Source of the DNA: an uncultured Clostridia bacterium
GTDB lineage: Bacteria > Bacillota > Clostridia > Oscillospirales > Ruminococcaceae
Assembly (NCBI GenBank): GCA_947177695.1
Contig: CAMWVO010000095.1
Span: 1-6,885, forward strand
Direction: 5' to 3'
Length of the DNA: 6,885 nucleotides
The translations under genes were made by a program, and so were the position numbers. How positions within the stretch are numbered: position 1 is the first letter of the stretch; each line of letters opens with the position of its first letter. Under the pieces are notes generated by a model. The model was not told the origin of the DNA. It worked only from the letters and a program-made list of their open reading frames with translations, and ran no database searches. Shown here piece by piece: positions 1-5,461 of the stretch.

Positions 1-96
1 GTCCAATTTTTTTCTTATTCTATACTGACAGACTTACCAAAAATTCAAAATAATTTGCAAAAATACAAATTTGTCGTATTTAAACAATACATCACA

Positions 97-128
97 TTGT
101 TAAATTTCCTTGATTTGGGGTATATAAT
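97..128 (+). promoter_or_regulatory. Candidate plus-strand promoter upstream of structured RNA
   Basis: A perfect -10 hexamer TATAAT lies at 123-128. The -35 is poor: TTAAAT sits 17 bp upstream (100-105) and TTGTTA 20 bp upstream (97-102), or 18 bp upstream of an overlapping TATATA at 121-126. A start near 135 would place the structured element at 152-255 at the 5' end of the transcript. In AT-rich DNA such a -10 arises easily by chance, so this is tentative. Confidence 0.3.
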
Positions 129-151
129 ATTAGTTAAAGAAATACATCAGA

Positions 152-255
152 TTTTAAGGTAAAACTACACAACTCTTTTAGACACTATGGCTGCAAGCAT
201 GTCTACGAGTGTATTTCCCGTGCATGGGCAACCCTGCATAAGCTGTACCTTAAAA
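152..255 (+). ncRNA. Structured RNA candidate, three-helix junction, unknown class
   Basis: A perfect 10-bp closing helix pairs TTTTAAGGTA (152-161) with TACCTTAAAA (246-255). Inside it are two hairpins: 181-203 (GACA with TGTC, continued by TGgCT with AGCA and loop GCA) and 221-238 (TGCA with TGCA, a bulged T, GGG with CCC, loop CAA). ACACT (182-186) can alternatively pair with AGTGT (208-212). The enclosed segment is more GC-rich than its surroundings. Just downstream, TACAGC (275-280) can pair with GCTGTA (242-247), which would compete with the closing helix, so a switching fold is possible. I compared it mentally with c-di-GMP, cobalamin, SAM, THF, preQ1, T-box and self-cleaving ribozyme patterns and recognised none. 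Strand is inferred from the -10 box; the pairing itself is nearly strand-neutral. Confidence 0.35.
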
Positions 256-345
256 AATTGAATAAGTCTTAAACTACAGCGGATTCCAATAGAAAATAAA
301 TAATTATCTGAACTTTATCTCCTGATTCTTTATATCTTATCTCAA

Positions 346-378
346 ATTTCGACAAAAATCAACAGAAATCTGACAAAC
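346..378 (-). promoter_or_regulatory. Spo0A-box-like array, copy 1
   Basis: On the minus strand positions 348-356 read TTTGTCGAA, a full match to the known Spo0A (0A) box core TGTCGAA with its usual upstream T's. A weaker relative, TTTGTCAGA (369-377, 7 of 9), lies 21 bp away on the same helix face, with an intermediate TCTGTTGA near 359-366. A homologous unit recurs at 443-474. On the plus strand a weak promoter-like pair, TCAACA (359-364) and TATAAA (381-386) with 16 bp between, overlaps the array. Spo0A is the master phosphorelay regulator of sporulation in Bacillota. Whether the array serves the small plus-strand unit or a gene left of the window is unknown. Confidence 0.4.
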
Positions 379-442
379 GGTATAAAAAATGGAATAAAAT
401 GCATTTAGACAATCAATATATACTATTTTCAATGTACATCAT

Positions 443-474
443 ATTTCGACAGAAATCAATAAAGTTCAACAAAA
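443..474 (-). promoter_or_regulatory. Spo0A-box-like array, copy 2
   Basis: Second copy of the unit at 346-378; the first 19 bases match at 17 positions. On the minus strand 445-453 reads TCTGTCGAA (exact TGTCGAA core), and 465-473 reads TTTGTTGAA (8 of 9 to TTTGTCGAA) 20 bp away. The two units are 97 bp apart. The second weaker box overlaps the left arm of the inverted repeat at 464-486, so protein binding and hairpin formation could interact. Confidence 0.38.
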
Positions 475-503
475 ATTGAGTTGAACGGGCAAAAAAAGCC
501 GTT
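464..503 (+). repeat. Two adjacent hairpins
   Basis: GTTCAAC (464-470) and GTTGAAC (480-486) form a perfect 7-bp inverted repeat with a 9-nt loop. The right arm runs directly into a second imperfect hairpin: AACGGGC (484-490) pairs with GCCGTT (498-503) around a run of seven A's, with one bulged G. The two overlap at 484-486, so as RNA they are mutually exclusive. No T-run follows in the plus direction, so this is not an obvious terminator. It may be an operator or part of a folded leader. Confidence 0.35.
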
Positions 504-517
504 GAGCGTTAACGATA

Positions 518-567
518 TTATTAGTAGGCGTACTGTTATGTCGATAACCAAACTGTATAGCTAATAA
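518..567 (+). repeat. Long interrupted hairpin in leader of the small ORF
   Basis: TTATTAG (518-524) pairs with CTAATAA (561-567), TAC (531-533) with GTA (555-557), and GTTAT (535-539) with ATAAC (544-548), closed by the tetraloop GTCG. The structure ends 12 bases before the GGAGG ribosome-binding site of the 27-codon frame at 591. As RNA it would form an extended imperfect stem in that frame's 5' leader. The TGTCGAT in its tip (539-545) also matches the Spo0A core at 6 of 7 positions, which may be coincidence. Confidence 0.35.
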
Positions 568-590
568 GCGTATTTTCGTGGAGGATAAGT

Positions 591-674
591 ATGAACTTGA
601 AAATTTCTACAAGCACCCTTAAAAAAAGTATAGACTATAATTCCCCGTTGGGGAATTGTAGAGAACATACTTAA
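591..674 (+). CDS. Small peptide ORF, 27 aa, unknown function
   Basis: A 27-codon frame starts at ATG 591 and stops at TAA 672-674. A strong ribosome-binding site GGAGG (580-584) sits 6 bases before the ATG, which is the main reason to take it seriously. The stop codon lies one base from the bidirectional terminator at 676-720, as expected for a short transcription unit. The product begins MNLKISTSTLKK, is basic and Ser/Thr-rich in its first half, and ends with SPLGNCREHT, carrying a single Cys at residue 23. It has no hydrophobic signal sequence or membrane segment, so it is unlike a classical secreted peptide. It could be a RiPP-like precursor, a signalling or regulatory peptide, or a chance frame; no modification enzyme is visible in the window. 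It converges on the ABC transporter operon. I do not recognise the family. Confidence 0.38.
   Translation: MNLKISTSTLKKSIDYNSPLGNCREHT
635..661 (+). repeat. Tight hairpin inside the 27-codon ORF
   Basis: AATTCCCC (639-646) and GGGGAATT (650-657) form a perfect 8-bp stem with loop GTT. On the plus-strand RNA a U·G wobble and three more pairs (CTA 635-637 with TAG 659-661) extend it to 12 bp. It lacks a following T-run. Lying in the codons for the NSPLGN stretch, it may affect translation or mRNA stability, or it may mean that this is a structured RNA rather than a coding frame. Confidence 0.5.
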
Positions 675-675
675 T

Positions 676-720
676 TATAGAATCAAAACCACCCGTAAAA
701 CAGGTGGTTTTGATTCTATA
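676..720. terminator. Bidirectional intrinsic terminator
   Basis: Perfect 18-bp inverted repeat: arms 676-693 and 703-720 with a 9-base loop. The GC-rich inner part (AACCACC with GGTGGTT) is followed in both directions by TTTTGATTCT, so each strand has a GC stem and a U-rich tail. It lies 37 bases after the stop of the ABC ATPase (minus strand) and one base after the stop of the 27-codon frame (plus strand), and so separates convergent units. Confidence 0.88.
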
Positions 721-756
721 CAATTTAATATTCACGTTAAAAATCATCATTTACAT

Positions 757-1413
757 TCACTGTATTTCTCTGTCCTCAATGCGAATTATTTTATCCGCAG
801 AGGAAGCTATATCAGAATCGTGAGTTACCATAATAATTGTCTGACCGTATTTTTTCTGCAAATCTTTCAGCAAGCCAATTACTTCTCTGCTTGATTTTTC
901 ATCAAGATTTCCTGTAGGCTCGTCACAAAGCATGACTTTTGGTTTGTTAATAAGCGCCCTTGCAATGGCAACCCTCTGCTGCTGACCTCCCGAAAGCTGT
1001 GACGGATAGTGGGAAAGCCTTTCGGATATGCCAAGGGTCTCGGCAAGTTGTGTAAAATACGCCTTGTCCTCCTTTGCATTGTCAAGCATTAAAGGGAGAA
1101 GTATATTTTCCTTTGCCGTAAGCTCGGGTACTAACTCGAAAAACTGGAACACAAATCCGATGTTCTGCCTGCGGAAAGTCGATAATCTGGAATCGTCCAG
1201 CTTCAGAATGGAAATATCGTCATAAAGCACCTCACCGTCAGTCGGTGTGTCCAAGCCTCCGAGCAAGTGGAGCAGGGTAGATTTTCCGCTTCCCGACGTT
1301 CCGACTATGGCGGTGAATTGCTTTTCGCTAAAGAAAATATTACAGCTCCGCAGCGCATGAACTGCATTTTCTCCGCTTCCGTATGTTTTTATCAAATTCT
1401 TGGTACATATCAT
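757..1413 (-). CDS. ABC transporter ATP-binding protein (MacB/LolD type)
   Basis: A 218-residue cytoplasmic ATPase that powers the permease encoded just upstream. From the chosen start the motifs are Walker A GTSGSGKST (about 38-46), Q-loop glutamine near 90 (FVFQFF), signature LSGGQQQR (140-147), Walker B VMLCDEPT with D-loop GNLD (160-171) and the H-loop THD with His near 198. All catalytic residues are present, and length and motif spacing fit the MacB/LolD/YknY subfamily that pairs with FtsX-like permeases. The frame is open to an ATG at 1437, but that start lacks a ribosome-binding site and overlaps the permease. ATG 1413 has AGGAG at 1421-1425 with 7-base spacing, and the permease stop lies 4 bases upstream, implying translational coupling. 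Such systems usually export or extract peptides, antibiotics or lipids, or act as mechanotransmission devices; substrate is unknown. The terminator at 676-720 follows. Confidence 0.95.
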   Translation of the reverse strand: MICTKNLIKTYGSGENAVHALRSCNIFFSEKQFTAIVGTSGSGKSTLLHLLGGLDTPTDGEVLYDDISILKLDDSRLSTFRRQNIGFVFQFFELVPELTAKENILLPLMLDNAKEDKAYFTQLAETLGISERLSHYPSQLSGGQQQRVAIARALINKPKVMLCDEPTGNLDEKSSREVIGLLKDLQKKYGQTIIMVTHDSDIASSADKIIRIEDREIQ

Positions 1414-1417
1414 AATA

Positions 1418-4186
1418 TCACTCCTTTGTGCGTTCATTCATCTGTGAAATAATACTTTCGTTTTTATTGCCGTGCAGCAGAATACATGATATAGCAGCAG
1501 ACAGTATAACAAGCGCAATGCTTAATATTATCAGCGGCGTTAAAACGGGAGCATTATGTATCTCATATTTAAGAAGATACGTACTGGAAAGGTCGTTCAC
1601 CTGCTTGTAAACCTCTGCCGACGCTCCGAACAGGTCACTGTTCGGGTAGCCAAAACTCTCCAACGCTTGGTTATATTTTGCATTCAGCAAAGACCGCAGT
1701 ATATAGACCGCACCTGTTCCAAGTACGCAGGAAATAAGCGTGTTGAATATGATATGCGATAAAAACGTCCTGTTCCATTTTCTTTCGGACAAGCCTATCG
1801 CACGCAGTACGGCTATTTTCGATCTGCCTATCTGTAACCTCATGGATATCATGCTGTGATATCCTATAACAGCCATAAGGACTAATATTATGAACAAGAC
1901 AATTACACTTGCAAATCTTGCAATATAACTATTCTTATATGCTTCGTCACATTCTTTTATGGTCTGAATTTTCACTCGCATTGAGGAATCCAGCAGCGAG
2001 CGTATCTGCGAGGTTACAGCATTTATGTCCGCACCCTTGTCAAGGGAAATATATATATTATCATAGTTTTCTTTGTAAGTATCAAGGAAAGCCGCTGTTT
2101 CCTGCGGTGCGGCAAATTCCATTCCCATAAAGGAACAAAATGAATAATACATTATCGGGTCGTTTTCCATTGCCTCCTTGGGAATTACCGCAACAGCTTC
2201 AATAATAAATTCCATATCATGACCTTGATGCACTTCGCTTCCGTTGACCGCCATTGAGTTCACCTTATCTCCGATATTGTACGGATAGTTTGAACTTTCC
2301 TCATATTCATTAAATACCATTGTCAAGCCGTTTTTGTATGTACCTATCTTACCCTCTGTTACATAATCGGACAGGCTGTCCATAAAAGCTTCGTTTCCGA
2401 ATTTTGCGCCTGTAATATAATATTTACGTTCATCGGGACGCAGCATTTCATCCGCGCCGTCTACAAGCTCCGCGTAAAATTGTGATACTTTCGGCGGGAC
2501 GTCCTTTGAATCCTTAGGGTAGAACAAATTAAAAGCTGTGTTTGAAGCATAAGCCCGAATATCCCGTACCCCGTCAAAACTTGCTATTCTATCAGCTATA
2601 TCGGCAGGCAAGCCGTAATCATCAATTACCGACAAGCCAAAGGTGTTGCTTCCTGCGGAATATATGCAGATGTCCGTTCCGCTGTCACGCATATCCACAT
2701 TTGCATAGCTGTAATATGCACTGCCGTTAAGCTCGCTGTCGGTAAAATATCCGCTGCCCTTTCCGTCAATAGTGTAGTATGAATAGCACATGACCGCCGC
2801 AAACAGCACCAATGCAAGGGACAATACCTGCATAACATTTGCAAATGCGTTCCCCGAAAGCTTTATCAGTATTCTGTTCAAAGGGCGTACTCTTTTGGTT
2901 TGCCGCTGTTGTTTTTTCTTCCCCAAGAAGCGGACAAAATAAACCGCATATCCGAGAGCAAACATACATACCGCGCATACAATGGCAGATACAAACGGGT
3001 TCTTTGTAACCTGAAGCACCGCCCATTCCGCAGTATATCCACGCAGAGGCGAAAGCCCCATAAATAGGTCTTGTATCAGCAGTATAAGCTCATATAAGAC
3101 AATTCCTACTGCATGACCGACGGCAATACCGCATAATAACAGGAACAGCCATTCCATAAGAATTACAATGGCAACTCTGCATTTTGAACAGCCTATTCTG
3201 CGAATCAAATTAAGGGATCTCATTCTTTCGGGCATTACGGAAAAAAGAATACCGAAAAGCGAAATTGCCGACACCGCAATTGCAATAACGCTGAAATATT
3301 TTATGACCGTCATTGTATCGGACTGATATATCTGCGTCAGAACATCTTCACTTCCGACAGCGAAATTTGCTACCGACTGTGCCGCGGATATTATTCCCTC
3401 TCTGCTTGACGGAGCAATTTGGTACATTTCGTAATACTTCGTCACAAATCCGAAAGAAATATCGTTCTGTTCCTGTGTAAGAATATCATGGTTATAAAGC
3501 TTTACCATGGTATAGACGCTTGTTTCCTCCGTAATATTGCAGTCACCCGAATACAGATAAATCACAGGCATGGATCTTACAGAAAAATCTATGTGACCTA
3601 TCCAGCCCGAAACGTATTCTTTTTGCGCTCTTGAATAATCGGTACAGATAACTCCCACGATCTTCAAGGTAACATCACCGACAAGCTCGCCTGTTACGTT
3701 GCCATTTCCAAAGGCATACTGTGACAGCGTTATATTTTCGCCTATGTAAGCTGTCGGCTCGGAAGTAACGAATAAATCTTCAATGATATAATCATATAAA
3801 GCTACCTCTCCCGAAGCGGAGGGAAATCTTCCTGCGGCAAGTTTTAGGTATTCAAGTTTCTCCGCATAGCTGTCCATATATGCCCCGTAAGTATATTGCT
3901 GATACTCGTTTCCAAGCTTTCCGCAAATGGCGGTGCGACCTATCATTTCCACAAGCTCGTCCGACTGCATTTCAGCAAATGCTTCCTCTGACAGGTCGGC
4001 AAAGGTATAGCTTTCGATCCCGTGACCGTACAATACGTTTTCAAAGGCGCGGCGGCATTCCGTACGTTCCATTAAAACCGAAACTATCATCAGAACGACA
4101 AGGATAACTACCGAAATTATCATTTTTGCAAATTGTATTTTATTGGCTTTCCAATATCTATATATTAAAAAAATATTTGTTTTCAT
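1418..4186 (-). CDS. Large FtsX/MacB-like ABC permease (duplicated)
   Basis: Membrane permease of 922 residues, partner of the ATPase 4 bases downstream. The chosen start ATG 4186 (MKTNIFLIYRYW) has GGAG at 4194-4197, 7 bases upstream. The in-frame ATG at 4207 has no ribosome-binding site and sits in the base of a hairpin. Hydrophobic segments, in this numbering, lie near 19-39, 294-318, 336-371, 396-421, 445-468, 756-780, 806-833 and 882-905. This gives eight membrane spans in two repeats of four, each repeat with a large domain between its first and second spans (about 250 and 285 residues), the MacB_PCD/FtsX layout duplicated in one chain. The stretch after span 2 (MRSLNLIRRIG) and after span 6 (IGRSKIAVLRAIG) matches the cytoplasmic coupling region of FtsX-like permeases. 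One duplicated chain could replace a permease homodimer. Substrate is not predictable; lipoprotein or lipid extraction, peptide export and antimicrobial-peptide resistance are possible. Its promoter and leader are at 4187-4340. Confidence 0.93.
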   Translation of the reverse strand: MKTNIFLIYRYWKANKIQFAKMIISVVILVVLMIVSVLMERTECRRAFENVLYGHGIESYTFADLSEEAFAEMQSDELVEMIGRTAICGKLGNEYQQYTYGAYMDSYAEKLEYLKLAAGRFPSASGEVALYDYIIEDLFVTSEPTAYIGENITLSQYAFGNGNVTGELVGDVTLKIVGVICTDYSRAQKEYVSGWIGHIDFSVRSMPVIYLYSGDCNITEETSVYTMVKLYNHDILTQEQNDISFGFVTKYYEMYQIAPSSREGIISAAQSVANFAVGSEDVLTQIYQSDTMTVIKYFSVIAIAVSAISLFGILFSVMPERMRSLNLIRRIGCSKCRVAIVILMEWLFLLLCGIAVGHAVGIVLYELILLIQDLFMGLSPLRGYTAEWAVLQVTKNPFVSAIVCAVCMFALGYAVYFVRFLGKKKQQRQTKRVRPLNRILIKLSGNAFANVMQVLSLALVLFAAVMCYSYYTIDGKGSGYFTDSELNGSAYYSYANVDMRDSGTDICIYSAGSNTFGLSVIDDYGLPADIADRIASFDGVRDIRAYASNTAFNLFYPKDSKDVPPKVSQFYAELVDGADEMLRPDERKYYITGAKFGNEAFMDSLSDYVTEGKIGTYKNGLTMVFNEYEESSNYPYNIGDKVNSMAVNGSEVHQGHDMEFIIEAVAVIPKEAMENDPIMYYSFCSFMGMEFAAPQETAAFLDTYKENYDNIYISLDKGADINAVTSQIRSLLDSSMRVKIQTIKECDEAYKNSYIARFASVIVLFIILVLMAVIGYHSMISMRLQIGRSKIAVLRAIGLSERKWNRTFLSHIIFNTLISCVLGTGAVYILRSLLNAKYNQALESFGYPNSDLFGASAEVYKQVNDLSSTYLLKYEIHNAPVLTPLIILSIALVILSAAISCILLHGNKNESIISQMNERTKE

Positions 4187-4206
4187 ATTTATACTCCGCA
4201 AATACA

Positions 4207-4251
4207 TAAAATGCTGCAGCCCAAGTCAAAACAATAGGTTGCAGCATTTTA
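4207..4251 (-). terminator. Terminator-like hairpin in ABC operon leader (possible attenuator)
   Basis: Perfect 12-bp inverted repeat: 4207-4218 (TAAAATGCTGCA) with 4240-4251. Two or three more pairs are possible inside after a mismatch, and the loop is about 15 bases. On the minus strand the stem ends in TTTTA and continues ATGTATTTG, a weak U-rich tail. On the plus strand it is followed by ATTCAATTTTT, so it could also terminate antisense transcription. It lies downstream of the strong promoter at 4312-4340 and 20 bases upstream of the permease ATG, so every transcript from that promoter must cross it. It may also stop read-through from the secreted-protein gene ending at 4361. Confidence 0.7.
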
Positions 4252-4284
4252 TTCAATTTTTACATCGCTGTACCAAACAACAAA

Positions 4285-4306
4285 GTGATCAGTATCACCT
4301 ATCACT
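4285..4306 (-). promoter_or_regulatory. Candidate operator: heptad repeats at transcription start
   Basis: The minus strand reads AGTGAT AGGTGAT ACTGATCAC: GTGAT occurs at 4305-4301 and 4298-4294, exactly 7 bp apart. The second copy also forms an inverted repeat GTGAT-ACTG-ATCAC (4298-4285). It begins about 7 bp downstream of the -10 box, over the predicted transcription start, where a bound repressor would block initiation. The regulator is not in the window; GntR-type regulators often control such transporters, but this assignment is inference. Confidence 0.4.
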
Positions 4307-4311
4307 ATATC

Positions 4312-4340
4312 ATTATATCTGTTTCAGATGTAAATGTCAA
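4312..4340 (-). promoter_or_regulatory. Consensus sigma-A promoter of the ABC operon
   Basis: On the minus strand TTGACA (4340-4335) and TATAAT (4317-4312) are both perfect hexamers separated by exactly 17 bp. Transcription should start near 4305-4306, giving an untranslated leader of about 120 bases before the permease ATG at 4186. A fully consensus promoter would be strong if unregulated, which fits the apparent operator and leader hairpin downstream. Confidence 0.85.
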
Positions 4341-4360
4341 TTATATTGCATAATTTTACA

Positions 4361-4810
4361 TTAGTAAGTAATAGTGAAGCTGCCTCTTGTAGAAAGGTAA
4401 CCGCTTGTCGGCTCAGCTGTAATGTAATATGTAGTACCTCTGGTTACAGAGAAACTTGTTCTCAGCGTTGTAGCAGTAGTGCCGGCAGGAGGCGGGAGAA
4501 TCGTCTTAATTACAGGACCGTCAGCACTTCCTGTATGAAACTTAATTGCCACCGCACCGACTGAGGGTTCTCCGAACTCGAGGTATACTGTTGATGTTGA
4601 AGCCACAAATCTACCAAGGTCCTGTACACTTGAACAATTATAGCTTACAGGAATCGTTGAACTGTAAGGAATCGCCACATCTCCTGCTGTGAGAACAATT
4701 TCTATCGGTTCTTCAACAGGGAGCGGTTCTGCACTTGCAGTAATGCTGCCAATGCTAGCTGCCATAACAACGGCTGTTACAATTGCAGCAATTTTTTTCA
4801 TTTTAAACAT
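4361..4810 (-). CDS. Small secreted protein, unknown function
   Basis: A 149-residue precursor. A Sec signal peptide is clear: basic start MFKMKK, hydrophobic core of about 15 residues, and an AXA-type cleavage site ASA before Glu28. The mature part (about 122 residues) begins with an acidic proline-rich stretch (EPLPVEEPIE) and continues as a Thr/Ser/Gly-rich, probably beta-strand domain. It has a single Cys near 59 and a C-terminal strand ending FTITY. There is no LPXTG motif, lipobox or further membrane segment, so it should be released or loosely held at the surface. The start at 4810 has AAGGAGG with 8-base spacing, better than the internal Met4. Its own promoter probably lies in the 167-base gap upstream. 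The gene stands between another small secreted protein and the ABC transporter promoter. I do not recognise a family. Confidence 0.85.
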   Translation of the reverse strand: MFKMKKIAAIVTAVVMAASIGSITASAEPLPVEEPIEIVLTAGDVAIPYSSTIPVSYNCSSVQDLGRFVASTSTVYLEFGEPSVGAVAIKFHTGSADGPVIKTILPPPAGTTATTLRTSFSVTRGTTYYITAEPTSGYLSTRGSFTITY

Positions 4811-4977
4811 TTAAATTTCCTCCTTGAATTTTTTAACGTGTAACAATATGTTGTACTTCCAAATGTTACTGGGTTTAAGTCAAACGTCCGACATAACTTG
4901 AATATATCAATAGCTTGTCTCATAAAAGGCAGCAATTGATAACACATTTAAAGCATTAATATGTCATTTCTTTAAGG
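4811..4977 (-). promoter_or_regulatory. Intergenic region with a candidate promoter
   Basis: The gap between the two secreted-protein genes holds a possible minus-strand promoter: TTGCTG (4935-4930), 17 bp, then TATTGA (4912-4907), two mismatches at -35 and two at -10. Transcription would start near 4900, giving a ~90-base leader. That leader contains a small inverted repeat, GTAACA (4840-4845) with TGTTAC (4864-4869), and ends in the strong GGAGG site at 4819-4823. I see no convincing terminator for the upstream gene here, so read-through is possible. Confidence 0.3.
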
Positions 4978-5388
4978 TTAGATTGTAACTTCCTTACTTG
5001 TGTCCTCAACAGGTTCTGACTTACTGCCGCTGTAAACGGTAGCAACTGTTCTCACATGGTAAGTCCCGTTGCCAAGATTGTCTTTGCTATTGCTCATTGA
5101 AAGCGAGTTCCCATCTGCGGAATCGTTCCAATAATCAACTATGTCCCACTTGTCGCCGTTTTTCTTTTCAAGATACTGCGTTGCGTAAATTTTTGTAACT
5201 GTTCTATCACCCTTTATTTCACTTTTGCAGTATGCGGTATTGCCCGAAATTACCAGCGTACTTTTAACTGAATATGTATACAGATAGTAAGGAGAAGCAA
5301 TATTCTCCCAACCGTATGCACAAACAGGAATTCCTGCCGAAAACAATACCGAAAGAGCCAACAAAATTGCAATTATGGTTCTCTTCAT
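4978..5388 (-). CDS. Secreted DUF6147-like protein
   Basis: A 136-residue precursor with a Sec signal peptide: MKRT, a hydrophobic core, and VCA cleavage near residue 24, leaving a mature protein of about 112 residues. The mature part has alternating beta-type segments: STLVISGNTAYCKSEIKG, TKIYATQYLEKKNGDKW and NGTYHVRTVATVYSGSKSE. This layout (repeated strands, the LEKKNGDKW stretch, the GTYHVR...TVYSGSKSE end) resembles the small secreted clostridial proteins I know as DUF6147, from memory rather than a search. The role of that family is unknown. The ATG at 5388 follows a GGGGG site (5398-5402) lying in the 3' arm of a strong hairpin (5394-5437), so translation may be controlled. The gene begins 73 bases after the anti-sigma stop and could be read from the sigma operon; no good separate promoter was found. 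Confidence 0.85.
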   Translation of the reverse strand: MKRTIIAILLALSVLFSAGIPVCAYGWENIASPYYLYTYSVKSTLVISGNTAYCKSEIKGDRTVTKIYATQYLEKKNGDKWDIVDYWNDSADGNSLSMSNSKDNLGNGTYHVRTVATVYSGSKSEPVEDTSKEVTI

Positions 5389-5393
5389 AAGGC

Positions 5394-5437
5394 TTCACCC
5401 CCTTTCTAATGAATATAACCATTTGAAAGAGGGTGAA
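5394..5437 (-). promoter_or_regulatory. Hairpin hiding the ribosome-binding site of the 4978-5388 gene
   Basis: On the minus-strand RNA, UUCACCCUCUUUC (5437-5425) can pair with GAAAGGGGGUGAA (5406-5394): 13 pairs including one U·G wobble, with an 18-base loop. The 3' arm contains the ribosome-binding site of the secreted-protein gene, 5 bases before its ATG. The pyrimidine arm is therefore a ready-made anti-Shine-Dalgarno sequence. The hairpin begins 24 bases after the anti-sigma stop codon. Lacking a T-run, it is unlikely to be an efficient terminator. Confidence 0.6.
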
Positions 5438-5461
5438 ATTACACTTTTCAGCAAAATTTTC

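Larger units (their letters stand above)
1..590. other. Gene-poor AT-rich region with regulatory structure
   Basis: I find no conventional protein gene here on either strand: frames are short and lack ribosome-binding sites. The stretch holds a -10-like box, a structured RNA candidate, two copies of a ~33-bp unit matching Spo0A boxes, and several inverted repeats, each listed separately. The base composition is strongly AT-rich, as expected for intergenic DNA in this genome. It may also contain the promoter of a minus-strand gene lying beyond the left edge, which cannot be judged from here. Confidence 0.6.

Noticed and set aside
152..255. Retron-like msr/msd RNA, suggested by the 10-bp end pairing
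   Set aside because: The element is too short, no conserved branching AGC follows the first arm, and no reverse transcriptase is in the window.
187..261. 24-codon plus-strand frame with a CXXC-containing end (PCISC) inside the structured RNA candidate
   Set aside because: It has no ribosome-binding site upstream and lies wholly within the paired RNA element, so a chance frame is more likely.
4187..4207. ATG at 4207 as the permease start
   Set aside because: It lies in the hairpin arm and has no ribosome-binding site; ATG 4186 has one at good spacing.
757..4207. Several plus-strand and alternate-frame open stretches of 60-86 codons opposite the ABC genes
   Set aside because: They mirror the codon structure of the real genes and lack ribosome-binding sites and recognisable domains.
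4249..4305. 18-codon GTG-started frame in the ABC operon leader, ending at the base of the hairpin, as a leader peptide
   Set aside because: The GTG would lie at or next to the transcription start with no ribosome-binding site. Leaderless translation is possible but unsupported.
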